Source: an uncultured Massilia sp. (GTDB lineage: Bacteria > Pseudomonadota > Gammaproteobacteria > Burkholderiales > Burkholderiaceae). Taken from it: a stretch of DNA of 64,000 bases. This document shows positions 60,001 to 64,000 of the stretch, piece after piece. Numbering within the stretch: the first letter of the stretch is position 1; each line of letters starts with the position of its first letter. The position numbers and the translations under genes are program-made. Below the pieces are notes generated by a model. That model did no database searches and was not told the DNA's origin. It saw only the letters and a list, made by a program, of their open reading frames with translations. The stretch is taken from positions 1-64,000 of the forward strand of contig CAMLMV010000019.1 in the NCBI GenBank assembly GCA_946481275.1, written 5' to 3'.

Positions 60001-60575
60001 CGCTGTACGTGCAGCTGCTGGACCGCTTCCGCGCCACCCAGCGCGACGCCGGCGCCCAGATCCGCGCGGACTACCAGGCCCGCCGCCTGCGCCAGGCGGC
60101 CGCGCGGGCGCACACCTTGCGCGGCGTGGCCGGCAACATCGGCGCGCGCGAGCTGCAGACGCTGGCGCAGTCGGTGGAAGAGGGCCTCGGGCTGGCGGCG
60201 CCCGACCGCGGCCGCCTCGCGGCCGGCGTGCGCGCGCTGGAAGCCGCCGTGGATGCGACCATGGAATCGCTCGACCGGTATTTTGCCCGCGCCGCCAGCG
60301 CCCCGCCGCCGGCGCCGCCCGCGCCACCGTCGGCCGCTCCGGATGCGGACGCCGCCGCGCTGGACGCCGTCGCCCAGCTCGACCAGCTGCTGGCCGAGTA
60401 CTCGGGCGACGCCATTGACTACTTCGAGACGGTGCGCGCGCGCCTGGCCGGTGTGCTCGACGCCGAGCACATGGCGCGGCTGGAGCAGCACCTGTCCCGT
60501 TACGAATTCGAAGAGGCGCGCCAGCAGTTGCCGAAGGCGGCCGCCGCAACCCGCCCCGATACCGCGGAAACCTGA
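57063..60575 (+). CDS. Hybrid sensor histidine kinase with two receivers and HPt
   Basis: A 1170-residue membrane phosphorelay kinase, starting at GTG 57063. Order: first helix (about 20-40), periplasmic sensor, second helix (about 165-185), HAMP, coiled coil, PAS (about 280-400), HisKA with His432 (MSHEIRTPMSA), HATPase, receiver 1 with Asp728 (LTDWQMPGMNG), receiver 2 with Asp869 (LMDLEMPQLDGH) and HPt with His1017 (AHTLRGVAGN). The complete relay would end on a separate receiver. The following gene encodes such a receiver fused to HD-GYP and overlaps by one base. No ribosome site is obvious. Confidence 0.93.
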   Translation: MPRRSGGLVRGLVDSWRQNIVFRLGAGIVLAVALSTTAYTTWVTHSLHREASARLGERVERQATVVSHALARPLFDINSAAVSSVVDALGGTPEVIMLRVLAPNGMVLASLGSGADEEGAERVQQKVVYHDGNREYVVGSIDLAISRRQIDADLRRQIIQTVLGNLILTLTITLCVLLIGRRMTQPFADIQEALEKLARGETDIHLSGIGRRDQIGRLSSAVRSFRDTLNRLRRAEQVTNGLLREKSVIEQQLRDLNEDLEQKIAARTRELLDSMRMAQGSQAKLQAIVDTALDAVVRMDRQGRIVGWNAQAEKMFGWKGEEVLGRDLSECIVPERHRAAHRNGLARYERSGVGGVLDSRIETYALRRDGVEFPIELAITRVQLAASDDYEFCSFIRDISERREREQSLVAANVRAEAANVAKSEFLANMSHEIRTPMSAIIGMAYLTLRTELSPKQQDYVGKIHRAALSLLGIINDILDFSKIEAGKLDVEHIPFCLDDVLANVASVTSQNAADKHLEYLFHVPHAIPRMLVGDPLRLGQVLINLVNNAVKFTPAGELELSCMRLDDPAADRFRDGYATLRFAVRDTGIGMSEQQQAKLFRAFSQANGSTTREYGGTGLGLSISQQLVGLMGGRIVVASSPGKGSTFHFDLDFPLSGEPERVAIAPPELDGARLLLVDDSDVAREIMSEALQTLPLRVDLAASGAEAESALLAADAAGDPYRVVLTDWQMPGMNGIELARRIAGNPALRHPPSTVLVTAFGREEVQKEAEAAGIRGFLCKPIGQSALVDTLVALFAPPRAPHARSRYEASGDHVARVLLVEDNQVNQEIALELLQAQNIAVDVAATGNEALDMLYDGGPEAYDLVLMDLEMPQLDGHAATVELRKDARFDKLPIVAMTAHALAEIRERCLREGMQDYITKPVEPEKLYATLARWIGQAVPPPLSAGGAVVADGPTLPGLPTVSGIDSAYGLRHVAGNVALYVQLLDRFRATQRDAGAQIRADYQARRLRQAAARAHTLRGVAGNIGARELQTLAQSVEEGLGLAAPDRGRLAAGVRALEAAVDATMESLDRYFARAASAPPPAPPAPPSAAPDADAAALDAVAQLDQLLAEYSGDAIDYFETVRARLAGVLDAEHMARLEQHLSRYEFEEARQQLPKAAAATRPDTAET

Positions 60576-61720
60576 TGAACATTGTCACCACCGAAAAGAC
60601 GAGCACGAGCAACAAGGACAAGCCGACGATCCTGATCGTCGACGACACGCCCGACAACATCATGCTGTTGTCGCGCCTGCTCAAGGACCGCTACAACACG
60701 AAGGTCGCCAACAACGGCAGCCTGGCGCTGCAGATCGCGCAGTCCACGCCCGGCCTGGACCTGATCCTGCTCGACGTGATGATGCCCGGCCTGGATGGCT
60801 ACGAGACGTGCCGCCAGCTGAAAGCGAACCCCGTCACGGCCGACATCCCCGTGATCTTCCTGACCGCGAAGAACCAGGTCGAGGACGAGGCGATGGGCCT
60901 GTCGCTGGGCGCCGTCGACTACATCGCCAAGCCGATCAGCCCCCCGATCCTGTTCGCCCGCGTGGCCACGCAACTGACGCTGGCGGGCGCGCGCCGCCAG
61001 CTGCAGGCGCACAACGAGAACCTGGAAAAGCTCGTGCAGGATCGCACGGCGCAGCTGGCGCTGATGCAGGAAGCGATCATCATGGCGATGGGCACACTGG
61101 CCGAGACGCGCGACAACGCGGCCGTCACGAAAGGCGACCATCACATCCGCCGCACGCAGCATTACGTGCGCGCGCTGGCGCGGCACCTGCAGCATCACCC
61201 GCGCTTCGCGGCCGACCTCACCGACGAGAACATCGAGCTGCTGTACCGCTCGGTGCCGCTGCACGACATCGGCAAGGTCGGCATCCCCGACCGCATCCTG
61301 CTGAAACCCGGTGTGCTCGACCGCGAGGAATTCGAGGTCATGAAGCTGCATGCCGTGTACGGGCGCGACACCATCATGCTCGTCGAAAAGCACATCGGCG
61401 GCACCAACGGCTTCCTGATGTTCGCGCGCGAGATCGCGCACTCGCACCAGGAAAAATGGGACGGTTCCGGCTATCCGGACCGCTTGGCCGGCGAGCAGAT
61501 CCCGCTGTCCGCGCGCCTGATGGCCGTGGCGGACGTATACGACGCGCTGATCTCGCGCCGCGTGTACAAGCCCGCGTTCACGCACCAGCAGGCGCTGGAC
61601 GTGATGCGCAAGGGCCGCGGCACGCATTTCGATCCGGACGTGCTGGATGCGTTCTTCGAGATCGAAGGCCAGTTTGCCGCGATCGCCGCGGAGTTCCGCG
61701 ACGCGGAGCCGGACGCCTGA
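60575..61720 (+). CDS. HD-GYP response regulator (RpfG-like)
   Basis: A 381-residue response regulator that degrades cyclic di-GMP. The receiver domain has Asp67 (LLDVMMPGLDG) and Lys in YIAKPIS. After a coiled linker, the HD-GYP domain has His230-Asp231 (LHDIGKVGIPD), the second HAxx-type helix and SGYPDRLAGEQIP. It is complete. Its ATG overlaps the stop of the hybrid kinase (TGATG), so kinase and regulator are translated together and very likely form a pair. Confidence 0.94.
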   Translation: MNIVTTEKTSTSNKDKPTILIVDDTPDNIMLLSRLLKDRYNTKVANNGSLALQIAQSTPGLDLILLDVMMPGLDGYETCRQLKANPVTADIPVIFLTAKNQVEDEAMGLSLGAVDYIAKPISPPILFARVATQLTLAGARRQLQAHNENLEKLVQDRTAQLALMQEAIIMAMGTLAETRDNAAVTKGDHHIRRTQHYVRALARHLQHHPRFAADLTDENIELLYRSVPLHDIGKVGIPDRILLKPGVLDREEFEVMKLHAVYGRDTIMLVEKHIGGTNGFLMFAREIAHSHQEKWDGSGYPDRLAGEQIPLSARLMAVADVYDALISRRVYKPAFTHQQALDVMRKGRGTHFDPDVLDAFFEIEGQFAAIAAEFRDAEPDA

Positions 61721-61785
61721 CCTTCCGCTTTCGGATAACGGCCAAATGATATATATTGTTTGGCTTGTTTGAAGAAGGAGGTCCC

Positions 61786-62250
61786 ATGGCGAGGACGACG
61801 GTGGCTAGATCGGCCGTAAAGACGGCCGCGAAGCCCGCGGCGAAGAAGGCGGCGGCGACGAAAGCCGCGCCAGTGAAAAAAGCGGTGGCGGTCAGGAAGG
61901 CCGCGGTACCGGCCAGGACCGTGCGCGCAAAGGCCGCGCCCACGCCGGCGAAGGTGGCCCAGCAGGCGGCACGCGCCATCGCGGCGCCCGCGAAATCGAC
62001 ACGCGCGAAAGCCGCGCCCGCGCCGGCCGCACGTCCGCATCTCGTGCGCGACAGCTTCACCATGCCCGAGCAGGAATACGCCGTGCTCGCCACCGTCAAG
62101 CAGGCCTGCCTGAAGGCCGGCGTCGAAGTCAAGAAGAGCGAACTGCTGCGCATCGGCGTGGCGCTGCTCGGCCAGCTCGACACGGCGTCGCTGCGCGCCG
62201 TCCTCGACAGCCTGCCCCAGCTCAAGACCGGCCGCCCGCCCGGAGAGTAG
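61786..62250 (+). CDS. Lys/Ala-rich, histone-H1-like N-terminus with conserved C-terminal domain
   Basis: A 154-residue protein. Residues 1-85 are Ala/Lys/Pro-rich low-complexity sequence with AAKPAAKKAAATKAAP-like repeats, similar to bacterial histone-H1-like proteins that bind DNA. The C-terminal 70 residues (HLVRDSFTMPEQEYAVLATV, then KKSELLRIGVALLGQL) form a folded domain resembling small ribbon-helix-helix or KOW-free DNA-binding domains seen in Oxalobacteraceae. Start ATG 61786 has AAGGAGG. The role in nucleoid binding is inferred. Confidence 0.65.
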   Translation: MARTTVARSAVKTAAKPAAKKAAATKAAPVKKAVAVRKAAVPARTVRAKAAPTPAKVAQQAARAIAAPAKSTRAKAAPAPAARPHLVRDSFTMPEQEYAVLATVKQACLKAGVEVKKSELLRIGVALLGQLDTASLRAVLDSLPQLKTGRPPGE

Positions 62251-62256
62251 CCGCGT

Positions 62257-62568
62257 TCAGTGATGCGTCGGCGGCGGCACCTGCGTGCGCGCTTCCGCCG
62301 TCAATTCCTTCAGCTCGCGGATCGGAATATTCGACTTCTCGTGCATCCGCAGCAGGATGGTGGCGCCGACGTTCAGCTTGCGGTGCCGGATCTTGCTGAT
62401 GATGGGCGGTTGTACCTCCAGGACGCGGCACAATTCCGCGTCGTTCTTCAGCTGCATACGCTGAATCAAAGTGTCGAGTAATTTGTTCGGAACAAAACTC
62501 GACGGCTCCATGGCCCGGGCGCGGTGCATCGCCTCGAGCAACTCCTGTTTTTTCTGCCGTACGCTCAT
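62257..62568 (-). CDS. Small HTH (Cro/CI-like) protein
   Basis: A 103-residue protein from ATG 62568, preceded by GGAGGAG. An N-terminal helix (MSVRQKKQELLEAMHRARAM) is followed by a Cro/CI-like helix-turn-helix: LIQRMQLKNDAELCRVLEVQ then PPIISKIRHRKLNVGATILL. It looks like a small transcriptional regulator and converges with the previous gene. Confidence 0.75.
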   Translation of the reverse strand: MSVRQKKQELLEAMHRARAMEPSSFVPNKLLDTLIQRMQLKNDAELCRVLEVQPPIISKIRHRKLNVGATILLRMHEKSNIPIRELKELTAEARTQVPPPTHH

Positions 62569-62787
62569 GAACTCCTCCACATTGGGAAATATGTTCAAGA
62601 CAGATCGACTGTTTTGGAGAGTTGCAGAGTCCGTCCGGTTCTTGCCCCGCCCGAACGGAATCCAGCCCGACCGTATTCGTTGATGACTTATGCCTGGTGG
62701 GTTTGTTGGAATGCTACTACGGAGTTGACAAATATGACGCACTGTTCATGACTAAAACACTATAACGTGCGTCTTTCTTGCAGGAAC

Positions 62788-63435
62788 TTACGCTAATTTC
62801 AATCCGGCACGTGTCAGGACGAACGTTCTGTCCGCCAGCGCGGCCGCCGCATGCGAGTGGGTGACCATGATGGCGCCCGCGCCGCTGGCCTTGATCTCGG
62901 TGCGCAGCAGGTGCAGGATGCCGGCGGCCGTGTCGGGGTCGAGATTGCCGGTGGGCTCGTCCGCCAGCAGCAGGGCCGGGCGGTGCACGAGGGCGCGCGC
63001 GATGGCGACCCGCTGCAGCTCGCCGCCCGACAGCTGGCGCGGAAAATCGGCGCCGCGCCCGACCAGGCCCACGGCGTCGAGCATCTGCGTGGCGCGGGCC
63101 GGGTCGGGGCGGCCATTGAGCAGCAGCGGCAGCGCGACGTTTTGCAGCAGCGTCAGGTGCGGCAGCACGTGGAACGCCTGGAAGATGAACCCCATGCGCG
63201 TGCGCCGCAACCGGGTGGCGGCATCGTCGTCCAGCGCCGACATCGGCGTCCCATCGACGCGGACTTCGCCGCTATCGGGCGCGTCGAGTCCGGCAATCAG
63301 GTTCAGCAAGGTGGACTTGCCGACGCCCGACTCCCCCATGATCGCGACGAACTCGCCGGGTTCGAACCGGTGCGACAACGCCGCCAGCACGGTACGGCCG
63401 CCATAGGACTTGCTGAGATTGACGAGTTCGAGCAT
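62788..63435 (-). CDS. LolD/YbbA-like ABC transporter ATP-binding protein
   Basis: A 215-residue ABC ATPase of the LolD/MacB type. Walker A is GESGVGKST, signature QLSGGELQRVAIARAL, Walker B LLLADEPTGNLD followed by an H-loop region in VTHSHAAA. It would power lipoprotein release or peptide/lipid transport, but no permease gene is adjacent in this window: downstream is a small HTH gene and upstream is egtD on the other strand. It therefore seems to be an orphan ATPase. Confidence 0.9.
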   Translation of the reverse strand: MLELVNLSKSYGGRTVLAALSHRFEPGEFVAIMGESGVGKSTLLNLIAGLDAPDSGEVRVDGTPMSALDDDAATRLRRTRMGFIFQAFHVLPHLTLLQNVALPLLLNGRPDPARATQMLDAVGLVGRGADFPRQLSGGELQRVAIARALVHRPALLLADEPTGNLDPDTAAGILHLLRTEIKASGAGAIMVTHSHAAAALADRTFVLTRAGLKLA

Positions 63436-63481
63436 GGAACGCCGATTGACAAAACCACTACTCTAGCACGCCACCACCACC

Positions 63482-63573
63482 GGGGTCAGAGCCCTGTTTT
63501 GGGCAATTGCTCAAATTCGGGCTCTGACCCCGGTTCTTGGCAATTGCGTCAGTTCAAAATGTGCTCTGACCCC
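63482..63573. repeat. GGGGTCAGAGC interspersed repeat
   Basis: Inverted arms GGGGTCAGAGCCC (63482-63494) and GGGCTCTGACCCC (63519-63531) are followed by a third copy of GCTCTGACCCC (63563-63573). GGCAATTGC also occurs in both spacers. This motif is common as an extragenic palindromic repeat in Oxalobacteraceae. It lies between the divergent LolD-like and egtD genes. Confidence 0.75.
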
Positions 63574-63685
63574 GAATTCTTGCAGGGTATCGTCGTGCGT
63601 GCGGCATCGCGGAATCGCGTATCATGGCCGGAACGGCAACATTCCAGCCGGCCGCACGGTGCGGCCGCACCACCGAGGACACCCG

Positions 63686-64000
63686 ATGCTGAACGCCACA
63701 TCGCCCGCAGTGCCCGTAGTAAACAACGATGGATTGCACGTACCCGCCGAGCTGGCCGCGAGTCTCACCGCCCGCCAGGCCTGGATTTCGCCCAAGTTCC
63801 TGTACGACCCGCTGGGTTCGAAGCTGTTCGAAGCCATCTGCGAATTGCCCGAGTACTATCCGACGCGCACGGAAGCCGGCATCTTCGACCTGCACGGCGC
63901 CGAGATCGCGCGCACGGTCGGCACCGGTTCCACGCTGATCGACCTGGGCGCCGGCAATTGCGCCAAGGCGGCGAGCCTGTTCCCGCTGCTGCAGCCGCGC
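63686..64000 (+). CDS. egtD: L-histidine N-alpha-methyltransferase EgtD, N-terminal part
   Basis: The first 105 residues of a protein continuing past the window. KFLYDPLGSKLFEAICELPE and YYPTRTEAGIF are the EgtD/DUF2260 signature, followed by the start of the SAM-binding motif LIDLGAGNCAKA. EgtD trimethylates histidine in ergothioneine biosynthesis; a related arginine or polyketide-linked methyltransferase cannot be excluded without egtB context. ATG 63686 is preceded by GAGGACACC. Confidence 0.9.
   Translation, partial: MLNATSPAVPVVNNDGLHVPAELAASLTARQAWISPKFLYDPLGSKLFEAICELPEYYPTRTEAGIFDLHGAEIARTVGTGSTLIDLGAGNCAKAASLFPLLQPR

Noticed and set aside
56520..60491. 1323-residue minus-strand ORF
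   Set aside because: It is opposite the hybrid kinase, rich in His/Arg/Gln shadow composition, with no family features.

Overview
The window is high-GC betaproteobacterial chromosome. Gene content and protein sequences (RarA, SerS, EgtD, several Massilia-type hypothetical proteins, a GGGGTCAGAGC repeat) suggest Oxalobacteraceae, most likely the Massilia/Telluria group. This is inferred from family recognition, not from a database search. No rRNA, CRISPR array, intact insertion sequence, integrase or replication origin was seen.

Layout. 1-3000: housekeeping (rarA 3' end, a DUF421 membrane protein, serS, tRNA-Ser(CGA)). 3000-6100: two tandem secreted GH5 glucanase lipoproteins bracketed by a second copy of the tRNA-Ser gene; both tRNA copies carry the same downstream array of four hairpins. 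6197-13624: a compact operon of a ketosynthase, hot-dog dehydratase, stand-alone acyl carrier protein, AurF-like diiron oxygenase, CrtI-like FAD oxidoreductase, alpha/beta hydrolase, FabG-type reductase and 7Fe ferredoxin, followed by a LuxR-type regulator. It reads as a dissociated fatty-acid/polyketide pathway with oxidative tailoring; the product is unknown. 13621-18753: a broken TDT/SLAC1 exporter gene, a gtrA-gtrB-like set with a third polytopic gene, and an acyltransferase, suggesting decoration of a surface glycan.

18754-36530 is an accessory region of patchy, partly low GC. It holds a type I exporter (C39-peptidase ABC protein plus HlyD adaptor), two small double-glycine-leader peptides resembling a two-peptide bacteriocin, a possible immunity protein, a triple 44-bp repeat, an M16 peptidase, a third Pro-rich double-glycine-leader peptide, and a tight same-strand run of a nucleotide-sugar transferase-like gene, a UDP-glucuronate decarboxylase, a SelO/MchC-like protein and an HlyC/MchD-like protein. 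The last group resembles the maturation machinery of modified microcins, but with different sugar genes, and is the best candidate here for an undescribed system. A chitin-synthase-like processive glycosyltransferase closes the region. Gene fragments (a methyltransferase piece copied from 36.6-37.5 kb, degraded ORFs at 24.2-24.8 kb) show recent rearrangement.

36595-49730 is ordinary chromosome with secreted or envelope enzymes: methyltransferase, YpfJ-like and M4 metalloproteases, zinc alcohol dehydrogenase, GH36 alpha-galactosidase, an L,D-transpeptidase/M23 pair, a 2Fe-2S ferredoxin, an esterase and several tiny proteins. 49855-61720 is rich in signalling genes: a CHASE-PAS-GGDEF-EAL protein, a membrane GGDEF protein with a degenerate signature, a Ppx/GppA homologue with altered motifs, and a module of solute-binding protein, hybrid histidine kinase and HD-GYP response regulator. 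61786-64000 holds a Lys/Ala-rich DNA-binding-like protein, a small HTH protein, an orphan LolD-type ATPase, a repeat element and the 5' end of egtD.
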